Origin: Acidobacteriota bacterium
GTDB lineage: Bacteria; Acidobacteriota; Polarisedimenticolia; Polarisedimenticolales; Polarisedimenticolaceae
Length of the DNA: 64,000 nucleotides
Assembly: GCA_029861955.1 (NCBI GenBank)
Contig: JAOTYK010000004.1
Location: 62,001 to 126,000 of the forward strand
Reading direction: 5' to 3'
Shown here piece after piece: positions 9,158-19,975 of this stretch. The translations under genes were made by a program, and so were the position numbers. Under the pieces are notes generated by a model. It saw nothing but the letters and a program-made list of their open reading frames with translations. It was not told the origin of the DNA and searched no databases. Numbering within the stretch: position 1 is the stretch's first letter; each line of letters opens with the position of its first letter.

Positions 9158-9169
9158 GCCCCCTCCGCC

Positions 9170-10267
9170 TTAGCTCTGGACCTCTTGTCGCAGGAGTTCC
9201 GCCTGATCGTGGGCCACGAGGGCCTCGAAGATGGGGCCGATCTCACCGTCCATCACTGCGGGGAGATTATGGACCGTCAGAGAGATGCGGTGGTCGGTAA
9301 TCCGACTCTGGGGGAAATTGTAGGTGCGGATCTTCTCGGATCGATCCCCACCACCGACCATGCCGCGACGCTCCTCGGCGATGGCATCGTGCTGCTCCTG
9401 CTGCATCTTGTCGTAAAGCCGGGAACGCAGGACCTTGAGGGCGCTGGCCTTGTTCTTGTGCCATGACTTCTCGTCCTGACACTGCACGACGAGACCGGTC
9501 GGCAGGTGGGTGATTCGCACCGCGGACTGAGTCGTGTTGACACTCTGGCCACCGGGACCCGACGAACAGAACGTGTCGATCCGTAGCTCTTTTTCCGCCA
9601 GATCGACCTCGACGTCTTCCGCTTCCGGGAGGACCGCCACGGTCACCGCTGACGTGTGAATCCGACCCTGGGCCTCGGTCTCCGGGACGCGCTGCACCCG
9701 ATGGACTCCCGACTCGTACTTCAGCTGACTGTAGACGCCGGTGCCCTCGACCATCGCGATCACTTCCTTGACACCACCGACGCTGCTGGCGGAGATGTCG
9801 GTCGTCCGCACCTTCCAGTTACGCCCCTCGGCGTAACGCGTGTACATCCGAAACAACTCCGCTGCGAAGAGGCTGGCCTCATCGCCACCGGCACCGGCGC
9901 GGATCTCCAGCACGACGTTTTTGTCGTCGTTGGGATCCTTGGGTAGGAGTAGAAGCCGGATCTCGTGTTCGATCGACTTCAGTTGAGACTCGAGAGTCTT
10001 GACCTCGTCAGCGGCCATGGCGCGCATCTCAGCGTCGCCGGCGGTCTCGAGGAGCTCACCGGCCCCCTCCAGGTCCGACTGCACCTGTCGGCACTCGCGA
10101 TACTTGCCGACGATCGGTTCGAGGTCGGCGTAGGAGCGAGTCAGGCGTCGATAACGATCCATGTCCGACGTGACCTCGGGGTCCGCCAGGTTCGCAGACA
10201 ACTCCTCGGATCGCTGTACCAGCGACTGGAGTTTGCTATCGAGTTTCGGATCGAGAGTACCGGCCAT
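9170..10267 (-). CDS. prfA: Peptide chain release factor 1
   Basis: This 365-residue protein has the RF1 architecture: an N-terminal coiled-coil domain (about 1-100), the codon-recognition domain with the PxT-type tripeptide PET in RVPETEAQGRIHTSAV, and the catalytic GPGGQSVNTT loop. RF1 ends translation at UAA and UAG. The frame is open 30 codons upstream, but family similarity starts at this ATG, just after rpmE, and the longer version would overlap rpmE. Confidence 0.96.
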   Translation of the reverse strand: MAGTLDPKLDSKLQSLVQRSEELSANLADPEVTSDMDRYRRLTRSYADLEPIVGKYRECRQVQSDLEGAGELLETAGDAEMRAMAADEVKTLESQLKSIEHEIRLLLLPKDPNDDKNVVLEIRAGAGGDEASLFAAELFRMYTRYAEGRNWKVRTTDISASSVGGVKEVIAMVEGTGVYSQLKYESGVHRVQRVPETEAQGRIHTSAVTVAVLPEAEDVEVDLAEKELRIDTFCSSGPGGQSVNTTQSAVRITHLPTGLVVQCQDEKSWHKNKASALKVLRSRLYDKMQQEQHDAIAEERRGMVGGGDRSEKIRTYNFPQSRITDHRISLTVHNLPAVMDGEIGPIFEALVAHDQAELLRQEVQS

Positions 10268-10286
10268 GGTCAGATGACCGCAGCGG

Positions 10287-10508
10287 TCAAGACTTATCCG
10301 GACTGGTCTTCTTCTTGGCGAAGCGCTTCTGGAAGCGTTCGACACGACCAGCCGCATCGATCAGTTTCTGCTTGCCGGTGAAGTACGGGTGACAGTTCGA
10401 GCAGATCTCGACCTTCAATTGCGCATCGGTGGATCGCGTCTTGAACGCGTTGCCACAGGCGCAGTGCACTTCGACCTCATGGTACTCGGGGTGGATTTCT
10501 GGCTTCAT
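10287..10508 (-). CDS. rpmE: 50S ribosomal protein L31 (zinc-binding form)
   Basis: A 73-residue protein with the CxC...CxxC zinc ligands (VHCACGNAF and [16 protein letters not shown]) of the C+ form of L31. It binds the large subunit near the central protuberance. The ribosome binding site AGAGGAA precedes the ATG. It sits between rho and prfA in a common bacterial order. The C+ form usually indicates no separate zinc-starvation paralogue here. Confidence 0.97.
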   Translation of the reverse strand: MKPEIHPEYHEVEVHCACGNAFKTRSTDAQLKVEICSNCHPYFTGKQKLIDAAGRVERFQKRFAKKKTSPDKS

Positions 10509-10613
10509 GATCTGTTCCTCTTGTGACGCCAGACGCCTGGCTCACCCTACCTGCCCCGGCATCGTACGGGGCGGCGAACGCAGGATTATAGGGAATCGTC
10601 CCCGACCCTGCAA

Positions 10614-11870
10614 TTAACCCGCCATGCTCTCCAGAAATTCCTCATTGGTGGCCGTCTGACGCATCTTGTCCCTGAGGAGCTCCATGGCCTCGACGGAGGT
10701 CATCTCCTGAAGAACCTTGCGAAGCACCCAGGCCCGGTCGAGTTCCGTCTTGCTGAGGAGCAGCTCTTCCTTACGGGTCCCGGAGCGCAGAAGATCGATC
10801 GCCGGGAAGATCCGACGGTCGGCCAGTCGGCGGTCGAGGTTGATCTCCATGTTGCCGGTGCCCTTGAACTCCTCGAAGATCACATCGTCCATCCGCGACC
10901 CCGTATCGACCAGAGCGGTTGCCATGATCGTCAGGGAGCCGCCCTCCTCGACGTTGCGTGCCGTACCGAAGAACCGCTTCGGCTTCTGCAACGCGTTGGC
11001 ATCCAGTCCACCGGACATCACGCGACCGGAGGCTGGGATAACGGCGTTGTACGCCCGTGCGAGTCGGGTCACCGAGTCCAGCAGCATGACAACATCGCGA
11101 CCGGCCTCCACCTGACGCTTGGCCTTGGCCATGACCATCTCGGCGACCTGCACGTGACGGGTGGCCGGCTCGTCGAAGGTTGACGCGATGACCTCGCCCT
11201 TGATCGAGCGCTGCATGTCCGTCACCTCTTCGGGGCGCTCATCGATCAGCAGCACCAGCAGGACGGCGTCGGGATGATTGGTCGCGACTGCGTCGGCGAT
11301 CGTCTGCATCAGCATCGTCTTACCGGCCCGTGGCGGCGAGACGATCAGACCACGCTGCCCCTTCCCGAGCGGCGTCATCAGATCCAGGACACGACCCGAG
11401 ATATCTTCCACGCCCTCGATCTCGCAGCGGATCCGCTCTTCGGGGTACAACGGTGTCAGTTTGTCGAAGGCCTTGCGCTTGCGGATCTGCTCGGTCGGGA
11501 GATCGTTGACGCTCTCCACACGACCCAGCGCCAGGTAGCGCTCGTTGCTCTTCGGAAGTCGAATCTGTCCACGTACCGTGTCGCCGGTCTGCAGAGAGAA
11601 TCGTCGGACCTGTGACGGCGAGACGTAGATGTCGTCGGGTCCCGGCAGGTAGCTGGCGTCGGGGGCCCTGAGGAAGCCGTAACCGTCGCTGAGCCGTTCG
11701 AGAACGCCGACCGCCGAGATCGTCTCGCGGTTGCGCGCATGAGCCTGAATGACCCGACAGAGCACATCGCGGTACGGCATGTTGCCGGCGCCGTTGACAC
11801 GCAACGTCGCCGCGACCTTCACCAGCTCCGCAGGTGCGAGTTGCTTTATTTCCTGGATATCAATGTTCAC
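10614..11870 (-). CDS. rho: Transcription termination factor Rho (complete copy)
   Basis: This 418-residue protein has the Rho N-terminal helical domain ([13 protein letters not shown]-like), the cold-shock-like RNA-binding domain (GYGFLRAP, with [13 protein letters not shown]) and the RecA-like motor with Walker [12 protein letters not shown], Walker [17 protein letters not shown], the Q-loop and R-loop region SGGLDANAL and [11 protein letters not shown]. It is a hexameric RNA helicase that ends untranslated transcripts. The likely start is the GTG at 11870, which overlaps the engB stop codon by 11 bases; an upstream ATG at 11918 would give 16 more residues. A second, different rho begins at the right window edge. 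Confidence 0.95.
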   Translation of the reverse strand: MNIDIQEIKQLAPAELVKVAATLRVNGAGNMPYRDVLCRVIQAHARNRETISAVGVLERLSDGYGFLRAPDASYLPGPDDIYVSPSQVRRFSLQTGDTVRGQIRLPKSNERYLALGRVESVNDLPTEQIRKRKAFDKLTPLYPEERIRCEIEGVEDISGRVLDLMTPLGKGQRGLIVSPPRAGKTMLMQTIADAVATNHPDAVLLVLLIDERPEEVTDMQRSIKGEVIASTFDEPATRHVQVAEMVMAKAKRQVEAGRDVVMLLDSVTRLARAYNAVIPASGRVMSGGLDANALQKPKRFFGTARNVEEGGSLTIMATALVDTGSRMDDVIFEEFKGTGNMEINLDRRLADRRIFPAIDLLRSGTRKEELLLSKTELDRAWVLRKVLQEMTSVEAMELLRDKMRQTATNEEFLESMAG

Positions 11871-12486
11871 GCTGCCCCGCTCCCCGCTTCGAAAAACTCT
11901 TCTCGAGTGCTCGCTCAAATTCTCGCCAGATCTCGCGAGTGCCGGTACCGGTCTCAGCCGAAGCCAGCAGACCGGGTGCGACTCCGTACTTGCCCGGCCA
12001 GTCCTTCACGACGCGCTCCGCGACCTTTCGTTTGTTTCCCGACATCTTGTCGGCCTTGGTCGCCGTCACGATGTACGGAATCTCCTTCGATTCCAGCCAA
12101 TCACGCATCACCGCATCCAGCTCCGTGGGTGGACGCCGCGCATCAACCACGATCACCCCTAACGCGATGCTCTCTTTCGAGCGGACGAGGAACCCCTCGA
12201 CCATCGGTGCCCAGGTCCGTCGTACGGCCTCGGGAACCTTCGCGTAGCCATAACCCGGCAGGTCGACGATCTGCCACGCCTCGTTGACGCGGTAGAAGTT
12301 GACCGTCTGTGTTCGTCCCGGACGCGACGAGGTCTTCGCCAGACCCTTGACGCCCAGAAGCCGATTGATCAGTGACGACTTACCGACGTTTGAACGACCC
12401 AGGAAAACGATCCGGGGCACGTCCATCTTGGGTTCGTCTTCGGCCTTAACGGCTGCCCGTTCGAACCGGCTCGACTGGATCTTCAT
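11860..12486 (-). CDS. engB: Ribosome-biogenesis GTPase EngB/YsxC
   Basis: This 208-residue TRAFAC GTPase has all G motifs: G1 [15 protein letters not shown]2 around PGRTQT, G3 [11 protein letters not shown]4 TKADK and G5 SAETGTG. EngB supports late assembly of the 50S subunit and is usually essential. It lies 17 bases after the lon stop codon and overlaps rho at its 3' end, so lon-engB-rho probably form one transcript. Confidence 0.95.
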   Translation of the reverse strand: MKIQSSRFERAAVKAEDEPKMDVPRIVFLGRSNVGKSSLINRLLGVKGLAKTSSRPGRTQTVNFYRVNEAWQIVDLPGYGYAKVPEAVRRTWAPMVEGFLVRSKESIALGVIVVDARRPPTELDAVMRDWLESKEIPYIVTATKADKMSGNKRKVAERVVKDWPGKYGVAPGLLASAETGTGTREIWREFERALEKSFSKRGAGQREH

Positions 12487-12503
12487 TCAACTCTGAACAC
12501 GTT

Positions 12504-14930
12504 TCAGTGCGTTGTCGGACCATCGGCGGGTGACCCTTCGTCAAAGCCCGCCTCTCGGTCGCCTTCTGCAATCTTGACGGGGGGTACCGGTCCGATCAAT
12601 GCGAGCTTAAGAACCTCTTCCATTCGTTCAACGAGATGGAATGTGATCTTATCCCGGACATCGTCGGGGATCTCCGCCAGATCCTTCTCGTTCTCTTTCG
12701 GCAGGATCAGGGTATGGATGCCGTGGCGATACGCGGCCAACACCTTCTCCTTGAGGCCGCCGATCGGCAACACCTGCCCACGCAGCGTGATCTCTCCGGT
12801 CATCGCCAGATCCCCACGGACCGGCAGGTCGCTCACCAGCGACGCAATCGCCGTGGCGAGGCCCACACCCGCAGACGGTCCATCCTTCGGGATCGCGCCC
12901 TCGGGAAGGTGGATGTGGATGTCGTACTTACGAATGAACAGTGGATCCACACCAAGCCCCTCGGACTGGCTTCGGACGAAGGTCAACGCCGCCTGCGCCG
13001 ACTCCTGCATGACATCGCCAAGCTGGCCGGTCAACGTGAGTCGTCCACGCCCCCGCATCAGCGTAGCCTCGATATCGAGGATCTCCCCGCCGGTCTCGGT
13101 CCATGCCAGACCTGCCACCACGCCGATGTGATCCTCTCGCTTGATATCCCCCGGCGCCCTGTAGCGGGCAATACCGAGTAGCTCGGCCGCCATCTCCTGT
13201 GTCACCGTGACGCCAGGCTCGAGATTCCCACCGACGACCTTGCGGGCCAGCTTGCGACAGACCGACGCGATCTCGCGTTCGAGATTGCGGACGCCGGCCT
13301 CCTTCGTGTAGCGCTCGATGATCTCTCGGATCGCTTTCGTTTCGAAGGTGACCTCGTGCTTGTGAATGCCGTGTTGCTTGATCTGTTTCGGAACGAGGTA
13401 CTTCTCCGCGATCGCGATCTTCTCGAGCAGCGTGTAGCCGGGAAGACGGATGACTTCCATCCGATCCCGCAGCGCCGGCGGAATCGTGTGCATGACATTG
13501 GCGGTGGCCACGAACATCACGTCGGAGAGGTCGTACTCGCAGTCCAGGTAGTGATCCAGGAACGAGTGATTCTGCTCCGGGTCCAGAACCTCGAGCAGGG
13601 CCGCCGACGGATCGCCGCGGAAATCCGCCGCCATCTTGTCGACCTCATCCAGCAGGAAGACGGGGTTTCGCTTTCCCGCACGACGCATCATCTGAATGAT
13701 CTGGCCGGGGAACGCTCCGATGTAGGTCCGGCGATGGCCGCGAATCTCGGCCTCGTCACGAACACCGCCGAGCGACAGGCGAACGAACTTGCGGTTAGTC
13801 GAACGGGCGATGGACTTGGCCAACGACGTCTTCCCGACACCGGGAGGGCCGACCAGACAGAGGATCGAGCCCTTCATCTTCTTGACCAGCTGCCGCACGG
13901 CCAGGAACTCGAGGATCCGCTCCTTGACCTTGTCCAGTCCGTAGTGATCCTCGTCCAGGATCGTCTGGGCCTTGTTAATATCCTTCAGTTCTCGTGACCG
14001 CTGTCCCCACGGGACCGCCAGCAACCACTCGAGATAGTTGCGCGAGACCGTCGCCTCGGCAGACACCGGCGGCATCACCTCGAAGCGCTTCAGCTCCTGC
14101 CCGGCCTTCTCCTTGGCCTCCTTGGACATCTTCGAGGTCTCGATCTTCTCTCGCAGATCCTCGACCTCGTTGGCGCGATCGTCCTTGCGACCCAACTCCG
14201 ACTGGATCGCCTTGATCTTCTCGTTGAGGTAGTACTCCTTCTGAGCCTTCTCCATCTGCTTCTTCACGCGATGATGGATCTTCTTGTCGACACGCATCCG
14301 CTCGATCTCGTGATCCAGGTTGCGGGCGACCTCTTCCAGTCGATCGGCGGCCGACGGCGTCTCGAGGAGTGTCTGCTTGTCCTCGACGCTGACCGGGAGA
14401 TGAGCCGCGATGGTATCCGCGAGTTTGCCCGGCTCCGTAATCCGCACCGTCGACAACATCGTCTCGTAGGGCAGCCCCGGGGCGTTCTTGATATAGCGCT
14501 CGAAGAGACCGCTGACTCGGGACATCAGCTCGCGGACCTCGTCGGTCACCTCGGCGTCTTCCTCGATGCCCTCGATCTCGACATCGAAGGAACCCTCGTC
14601 GTCCTCGGTGACCTTGAGGACCCGTGCGCGCTCGACGCCCTCGACCAACAGCTTGACGTTACCGTTGGGAAGCTTCAGGTGTTGCACGACGGACGCAACC
14701 GTCCCGACGATGTTGACATCATCGGGACGCGGGTCGTCCACCGTGGCGTTGCGCTGCGTCGACAGGAAGATCCTCTTGCCGGCGGCAAGCGATCGCTCTA
14801 CCGCAAGTAAGGACGATTTCCGTCCGACGACGAACGGCACCATCGTGTGCGGGAAAACAACGATGTCCCGCAGGGGGACCATGGGCAGATGGATCGCGCC
14901 ATCCTCGGCGGATGCCTTCGATTCAGACAT
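12504..14930 (-). CDS. lon: ATP-dependent protease Lon (LonA)
   Basis: This 808-residue protein has the full LonA layout: N-terminal substrate-binding LAN domain (about 1-205), a coiled coil (about 215-280), an AAA+ module with Walker A GPPGVGKTSLAKS and Walker B VFLLDEVDKM, and a C-terminal Ser-Lys protease domain with catalytic serine in PKDGPSAGVG (about residue 687) and GGLKEKVLAAYRHG. It degrades misfolded and short-lived regulatory proteins. The length is standard. It follows clpX by 58 bases on the same strand. Confidence 0.97.
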   Translation of the reverse strand: MSESKASAEDGAIHLPMVPLRDIVVFPHTMVPFVVGRKSSLLAVERSLAAGKRIFLSTQRNATVDDPRPDDVNIVGTVASVVQHLKLPNGNVKLLVEGVERARVLKVTEDDEGSFDVEIEGIEEDAEVTDEVRELMSRVSGLFERYIKNAPGLPYETMLSTVRITEPGKLADTIAAHLPVSVEDKQTLLETPSAADRLEEVARNLDHEIERMRVDKKIHHRVKKQMEKAQKEYYLNEKIKAIQSELGRKDDRANEVEDLREKIETSKMSKEAKEKAGQELKRFEVMPPVSAEATVSRNYLEWLLAVPWGQRSRELKDINKAQTILDEDHYGLDKVKERILEFLAVRQLVKKMKGSILCLVGPPGVGKTSLAKSIARSTNRKFVRLSLGGVRDEAEIRGHRRTYIGAFPGQIIQMMRRAGKRNPVFLLDEVDKMAADFRGDPSAALLEVLDPEQNHSFLDHYLDCEYDLSDVMFVATANVMHTIPPALRDRMEVIRLPGYTLLEKIAIAEKYLVPKQIKQHGIHKHEVTFETKAIREIIERYTKEAGVRNLEREIASVCRKLARKVVGGNLEPGVTVTQEMAAELLGIARYRAPGDIKREDHIGVVAGLAWTETGGEILDIEATLMRGRGRLTLTGQLGDVMQESAQAALTFVRSQSEGLGVDPLFIRKYDIHIHLPEGAIPKDGPSAGVGLATAIASLVSDLPVRGDLAMTGEITLRGQVLPIGGLKEKVLAAYRHGIHTLILPKENEKDLAEIPDDVRDKITFHLVERMEEVLKLALIGPVPPVKIAEGDREAGFDEGSPADGPTTH

Positions 14931-14988
14931 TTAGAACTCCAGATACGGTCGTTCTGGGACGTTTTGGGACAGATACAGACGAGTCAAC

Positions 14989-16230
<1,242 letters not shown>

Positions 16231-16299
16231 CTTTTTCCTCTCGCCGTTGCCGGCCACTATCGTTGCCGAACACCATTATCGTACAAATTGATAGAAGGT

Positions 16300-16902
16300 C
16301 TAGGAGCCGACCTCCATCGCGCTTCGGTCGACGATCACCTCGTCGACGAGACCATATTCCTTGGCCTGAACTGCATCCATGATGTAGTCACGATCCGTAT
16401 CTTCCTGTATCCGCTTGAGACTCTGTCCGGTACTGTCGGCCAGGATCTTGTTGAGGGAGGTTCGGATCCTCAGGATCTCCTTGGCCTGGATATCGATATC
16501 CGACGCCTGACCCTGGGCACCGCCAAGGGGCTGGTGGATCACCACCCTCGCATTGGGTAACGCGAATCGCTTGCCTTTCGTTCCCGACGACAACAGAACC
16601 GCCGCCATGCTGGCCGCCTGACCCACACAAAACGTCGAGATATCGGGCTTGATGACCCGCATGGTGTCAAGGATCGCCAGACCGGCGGTCACCGAGCCGC
16701 CCGGGGAATTGATGTAAATCGAGACATCCTTCTCCGGATCCTCGGCCTCGAGGAACAGCAATTGCGCCACCACGACGTTGGCCAGGGCGTCATCGATCCC
16801 GTGACCGATAAAGATGATGTTGTCCTTGAGCAGCCTCGAATAGATATCGAAGGCGCGCTCGCCCCGACTGGTCTGTTCGACGACCATGGGAACCAGTGGC
16901 AT
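16300..16902 (-). CDS. clpP: ATP-dependent Clp protease proteolytic subunit
   Basis: A 200-residue serine peptidase of family S14. The catalytic triad is visible: serine in [11 protein letters not shown] (about 98), histidine in [10 protein letters not shown] (about 123) and aspartate in EDTDRDYIM (about 172). It forms a tetradecameric chamber with ClpX. The propeptide is short. It begins 5 bases after the trigger factor stop codon. Confidence 0.97.
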   Translation of the reverse strand: MPLVPMVVEQTSRGERAFDIYSRLLKDNIIFIGHGIDDALANVVVAQLLFLEAEDPEKDVSIYINSPGGSVTAGLAILDTMRVIKPDISTFCVGQAASMAAVLLSSGTKGKRFALPNARVVIHQPLGGAQGQASDIDIQAKEILRIRTSLNKILADSTGQSLKRIQEDTDRDYIMDAVQAKEYGLVDEVIVDRSAMEVGS

Positions 16903-16907
16903 CGCAG

Positions 16908-18185
16908 TTACTCCTCGTTTTTAATATTAGCAACGGAGGCGATCAAGTCAAGCGACTTCTCTCTAAGTAGTTGATTCTTAAGGGCTTGCATTGCGCCATG
17001 TTGACTCAATTGGTCCTTTGCCGCCTCCGGCTCGACGCCCATCTGGGCGGCGTCCCGGACGATCCGCTGGTCCATCTCGTCGTTGCTGACTTCCAGCGTC
17101 TCCTGCCGGGCGATCTCGTCCAGCAGGAGTTTGCCGTGGACGGTCATCCGGGCCGGCTCCTCCATCCGCTTCCGCATCTCGGCCCAGTCGACCTCCGCCG
17201 ACTGCGGATCCATCCCCTGCTGCATCATCTGACGGACCGTCTCCTCCAGCCGCTGACGAACCTCGGCCTCGACCATCACTTCGGGTAAGACGATCGGATT
17301 GGCCAGGAGTAACTTGTCCATCAGCGACTGACGCATCTCCCGATCGGCCTGCTGGGTCTTGCGGGATTCCAGGTCCTCGCGGATTCTGGCGCGAAGTGCG
17401 TCGAGGGTCTCGAAGTCGCCGAGATCCTTGGCGAACTCGTCGTCCAACTCCGGCAACTCCCGTCGCTTGACCTCGTGAACCACCACCTTGTATTTGACCG
17501 ACTTCCCGGCGACGATCTCGGAGCCGTAGTCGTCGGGATACTGGACGGTGAACTCCTTGGTCTCTTTGGCCTTCACCCCTTCGAGTGCGTCGTTGAAGGC
17601 CGGAAGGCTATCGGCGGAACCCAGTTCGATCATCATGCGCTCTTTCTCGAACGCTTCTCCGTCCTCCGGTTCTCCACGGAGGTCGCCGACCACCACATCC
17701 CCGGTCGACGCGGCACGCCCCTCCTCGGCGATCAGGTTGGCTCTGGCCTGACGGATCTCTTCCAATGACTTCTCGATCTCCTCGTCGTCGACGGTGGTCG
17801 ATGGACGGGTTCCCTCGAGCTCTTTGTACTCGTTCAACTCGATGGGCGGCATGATCTCGAATGTGGTCTTGAAGCTGAGCGGCTTGCCGTCTTCGAACTC
17901 CAGATCCTCGAGGGTCGGTTCGCCCAACGGCTGGAGCCCCTTCTCCTTGGTCGCCTCGTGATAGTACCGAGAGACGACCCGGTCCCGCACGTCCTCGCGG
18001 ATCTCTTTGCGGAATCGGTTCCGCACCAGATCCAGCGGCACCTTGCCCGCGCGGAAGCCCGGGATCCTGGCCTTCTTGGCGTACTCCCGAACGGTATTCT
18101 TGAGTTCGTCGTCGATGATGTCCGCAGGGACCTCGATCTTCAGACTCTTCTTGACGACACTGTGATCCGTCAGTTCGACTTTCAT
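16908..18185 (-). CDS. tig: Trigger factor (ribosome-associated chaperone/PPIase)
   Basis: This 425-residue protein has the ribosome-binding N-domain with the signature [16 protein letters not shown], a PPIase (FKBP-like) domain (about 150-235), and a long helical C-domain. It binds near L23 at the exit tunnel and shields nascent chains. The reading frame runs 32 codons further upstream, but that stretch is the tRNA-Leu gene read as protein ('MAELVDALDLGSSG'), so the ATG 17 bases after the tRNA is the true start. First gene of the tig-clpP-clpX-lon set. Confidence 0.95.
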   Translation of the reverse strand: MKVELTDHSVVKKSLKIEVPADIIDDELKNTVREYAKKARIPGFRAGKVPLDLVRNRFRKEIREDVRDRVVSRYYHEATKEKGLQPLGEPTLEDLEFEDGKPLSFKTTFEIMPPIELNEYKELEGTRPSTTVDDEEIEKSLEEIRQARANLIAEEGRAASTGDVVVGDLRGEPEDGEAFEKERMMIELGSADSLPAFNDALEGVKAKETKEFTVQYPDDYGSEIVAGKSVKYKVVVHEVKRRELPELDDEFAKDLGDFETLDALRARIREDLESRKTQQADREMRQSLMDKLLLANPIVLPEVMVEAEVRQRLEETVRQMMQQGMDPQSAEVDWAEMRKRMEEPARMTVHGKLLLDEIARQETLEVSNDEMDQRIVRDAAQMGVEPEAAKDQLSQHGAMQALKNQLLREKSLDLIASVANIKNEE

Positions 18186-18202
18186 CGTGCGCGGCCCTTT
18201 CC

Positions 18203-18287
18203 TGGTGCGAGAGGGGGGAGTCGAACCCCCACGAGTTGCCCCACTGGATCCTAAATCCAGCGCGTCTACCAGTTCCGCCACTCTCGC
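18203..18287 (-). tRNA. tRNA-Leu (anticodon UAG)
   Basis: An 85-base class II tRNA with encoded CCA. The acceptor stem GCGAGAG pairs with CTCTCGC. The anticodon stem CTGGA/TCCAG holds loop TTTAGGA with anticodon TAG. A long variable arm (TGGGGCAACTCGTG region) and the T-arm GGTTCGACTCC follow. It lies directly upstream of tig. Confidence 0.96.
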
Positions 18288-18324
18288 GTTATGGAGCAGC
18301 GATTCTAGACCATGACGAGTGGGT

Positions 18325-18368
18325 ATGTGGTGAGCCGCGGAGGAATCGAACCTCCAACCCGCAGATTA
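18325..18368 (-). repeat. Displaced 3' half of tRNA-Lys (distal att copy)
   Basis: Forty-four bases identical to 19847-19890. On the minus strand it runs from the last bases of the anticodon loop through anticodon 3' stem, variable loop, T-arm (GGTTCGATTCC), acceptor 3' strand, discriminator and CCA, plus AT. There is no 5' half next to it, so it cannot fold as a tRNA. It marks the outer end of the tRNA-Lys element. Confidence 0.9.
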
Positions 18369-18542
18369 GCAAGACGATGCCGCCGCGTCGATCGCAATTG
18401 GCTCAGGACCCGACATGAACGGTGCCCCGATACCTTAGAGAGTTTCTCGGGCGTGTTCCACTGCCCGTCGACCCCGCGCCGGGCTTAGAAGTTTACCGAG
18501 CTCACCTCCCCGAGGATCGAATTACCCTGCGAGAACCGATCC

Positions 18543-19196
18543 TTACTCGAAATACGCCAATCCGAATTCCAATTCGAACGCGGTCGGAGGAGTTGTTAAG
18601 GGATCAAAATTCTCCACGCGTTGAGATGTAATACTGTGCTTCTCGATTGGATCATCGAAATCCAAATCGTCAAAGAACACATTCAATAATACCGTCAACG
18701 GGTTGAACTCGCCTGAGTGGTAACAACCTAGCTCGGCGAGCTCTCGTAGCTCGGCCTGAAATTTGACTGATACGTCCTCAAGCAACATCACTGCCGCTAC
18801 GCGTACAGAGGGAGGATAATCCTGGATTGAGTTAAAAGAACTCTCAAGTTCCTGATATGTCCAGGAAACTGCGTCACCACCGAATGATATTCGCTGTTCC
18901 ACTTCAAAGTCACTCTCGATGGTAAGAGTCTCGCCTTGGGAAAGAGATTCTATCGTCATTAGATATGAGCCAGCTTCGTCCGACTGCGTCGCGCGGATGA
19001 CCAGACGGGTACCATCAATTTCCAATAACTGTCGGTATGTAAACGGCAGCGCGGGATCCGTTCGGATGAAAGTGAACTTCGCGATTGCTTCGCCAGTTGA
19101 GTGTTGAATTCCTGTGTGATCTTTAGTCCACACCTGTGCGCTTGTGACAGGCACAAATACTAAGATTGCCGCAATCACGATAAATAGGTTTTTCAT
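18543..19196 (-). CDS. Exported protein of unknown function, element cargo
   Basis: This 217-residue protein begins with a clear signal peptide (MKNLFIVIAAILVFVPVTSAQ, cleavage after about residue 20). The mature part is rich in acidic residues and beta-prone segments and has one cysteine; I recognise no family. It starts 10 bases after the Cys-rich exported protein gene, so the two form an operon within the tRNA-Lys element. Base composition is AT-richer than the surrounding housekeeping genes, consistent with recent transfer. Confidence 0.7.
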   Translation of the reverse strand: MKNLFIVIAAILVFVPVTSAQVWTKDHTGIQHSTGEAIAKFTFIRTDPALPFTYRQLLEIDGTRLVIRATQSDEAGSYLMTIESLSQGETLTIESDFEVEQRISFGGDAVSWTYQELESSFNSIQDYPPSVRVAAVMLLEDVSVKFQAELRELAELGCYHSGEFNPLTVLLNVFFDDLDFDDPIEKHSITSQRVENFDPLTTPPTAFELEFGLAYFE

Positions 19197-19206
19197 TTTC
19201 GCATCC

Positions 19207-19515
19207 TCAATTCGGAACGTCTTTTCCGCAATCTAACTTGCACTGGTCGTAATTTCTTTGGATTGTCGTGGCCGCCCAACTCCTAGCCCACCAAGGAGTC
19301 TTCCTACGGGTCGTCTTCTTTTGACCGGCACAGCACCCGTCGCATTCAGAATTAGTTGCACAGTATGTTTGGCAACATGTGACTTCGCTTTGTTTGCTCT
19401 TGCTGCACTCGGGGCACGTATCTGGTGGCTCTCCTGGAGATGCGATCAAGACGAATGGCGCAAATAGAATCAGAAGTGCAACCAACCGAACTGAATATGC
19501 TCGGAAATAGCTCAT
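19207..19515 (-). CDS. Small cysteine-rich exported protein, element cargo
   Basis: A 102-residue protein with a signal peptide (hydrophobic core VALLILFAPFVLIA, likely cleavage near residue 26) and a compact mature part with about a dozen cysteines in pairs and triplets (CPEC, CCQTYC, CDGCC, CKLDC). The pattern suggests a disulfide-rich or metal-binding fold; no known family is recognised. A GAGGAG ribosome binding site and a sigma-70-like promoter precede it. It leads a two-gene operon inside the tRNA-Lys element. A toxin, effector or metal-binding role is only a guess. Confidence 0.7.
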   Translation of the reverse strand: MSYFRAYSVRLVALLILFAPFVLIASPGEPPDTCPECSKSKQSEVTCCQTYCATNSECDGCCAGQKKTTRRKTPWWARSWAATTIQRNYDQCKLDCGKDVPN

Positions 19516-19565
19516 AAGGATTGACTCCTCACTAGTAATGTAATTTGGCGACAGGTGTTACTGTA

Positions 19566-19595
19566 AGAATAGTATCTTTTGGCGGTCAGCGTCAA
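19566..19595 (-). promoter_or_regulatory. Sigma-70-like promoter for the tRNA-Lys element operon
   Basis: On the minus strand TTGACG (19590-19595) and TATTCT (19566-19571) are separated by 18 bases, about 50 bases upstream of the Cys-rich protein start codon. The rest of the gap up to the tRNA-Lys repeat (19608-19846) holds no gene I can support. Confidence 0.6.
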
Positions 19596-19846
19596 TCGCC
19601 TTGCCATGAGGATGTGGTCGATTGGCGCAGCCGTTCAGCTTCGCCCTCACGGATTTGAGACTGCAAAGCTTGCAAAAAGAATCCCACCTGCCGAAACGAG
19701 CCGGAGAGCGAGGTCCCTGGTATGGCTGTCAACCACCGTTGCAGACGTGGAAATTCTCCTGATGGGGAGTCAAGGAATCCGAGCGGCGACGACCTACCAC
19801 TTGTTACTCGGGTCCGCCTGCGCGATGGATGATTTAAGCGTGATCG

Positions 19847-19890
19847 ATGTGGTGAGCCGCGGAGGAATCGAACCTCCAACCCGCAGATTA
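19847..19890 (-). repeat. tRNA-proximal att copy within tRNA-Lys
   Basis: Identical over 44 bases to 18325-18368; it is the 3' half of the intact tRNA-Lys plus the AT that follows CCA. Recombination between the two copies would excise the 1.5 kb element and leave one intact tRNA. Confidence 0.9.
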
Positions 19891-19925
19891 AGAGTCTGCT
19901 GCTCTGCCAATTGAGCTAGCGGCCC
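19850..19925 (-). tRNA. tRNA-Lys (anticodon CUU)
   Basis: A 76-base tRNA with encoded CCA. Acceptor GGGCCGC pairs with GCGGCTC; anticodon stem GCAGA/TCTGC holds loop CTCTTAA (anticodon CTT). Its 3' half is repeated 1.5 kb downstream at the far end of an inserted segment, so this tRNA is an integration target that was restored on insertion. Confidence 0.97.
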
Positions 19926-19975
19926 GTACAGCGTCTTCGCAGGCGGAAATGTAGCACATGCGGTAGGGTTAACCC

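Larger units (their letters stand above)
18325..19890 (-). mobile_element. Small integrative-element remnant at tRNA-Lys
   Basis: A 1.5 kb segment bounded by a perfect 44-base direct repeat. One repeat is the 3' half of the intact tRNA-Lys(CUU), from the anticodon loop past CCA; the other is a displaced copy at 18325. This is the classic footprint of a tyrosine integrase acting on a tRNA 3' end. The interior is visibly AT-richer than the flanks and holds two small genes for exported proteins and a sigma-70-like promoter. I found no integrase remnant inside, so the mechanism is inferred from the repeats. Confidence 0.75.

Noticed and set aside
18186-18281. N-terminal extension of trigger factor (MAELVDALDLGSSG)
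   Set aside because: It is the tRNA-Leu gene read as protein; family similarity begins at the ATG after the tRNA.
18325-18400. Second tRNA-Lys gene
   Set aside because: Only the 3' half is present; no 5' half or anticodon stem partner follows.
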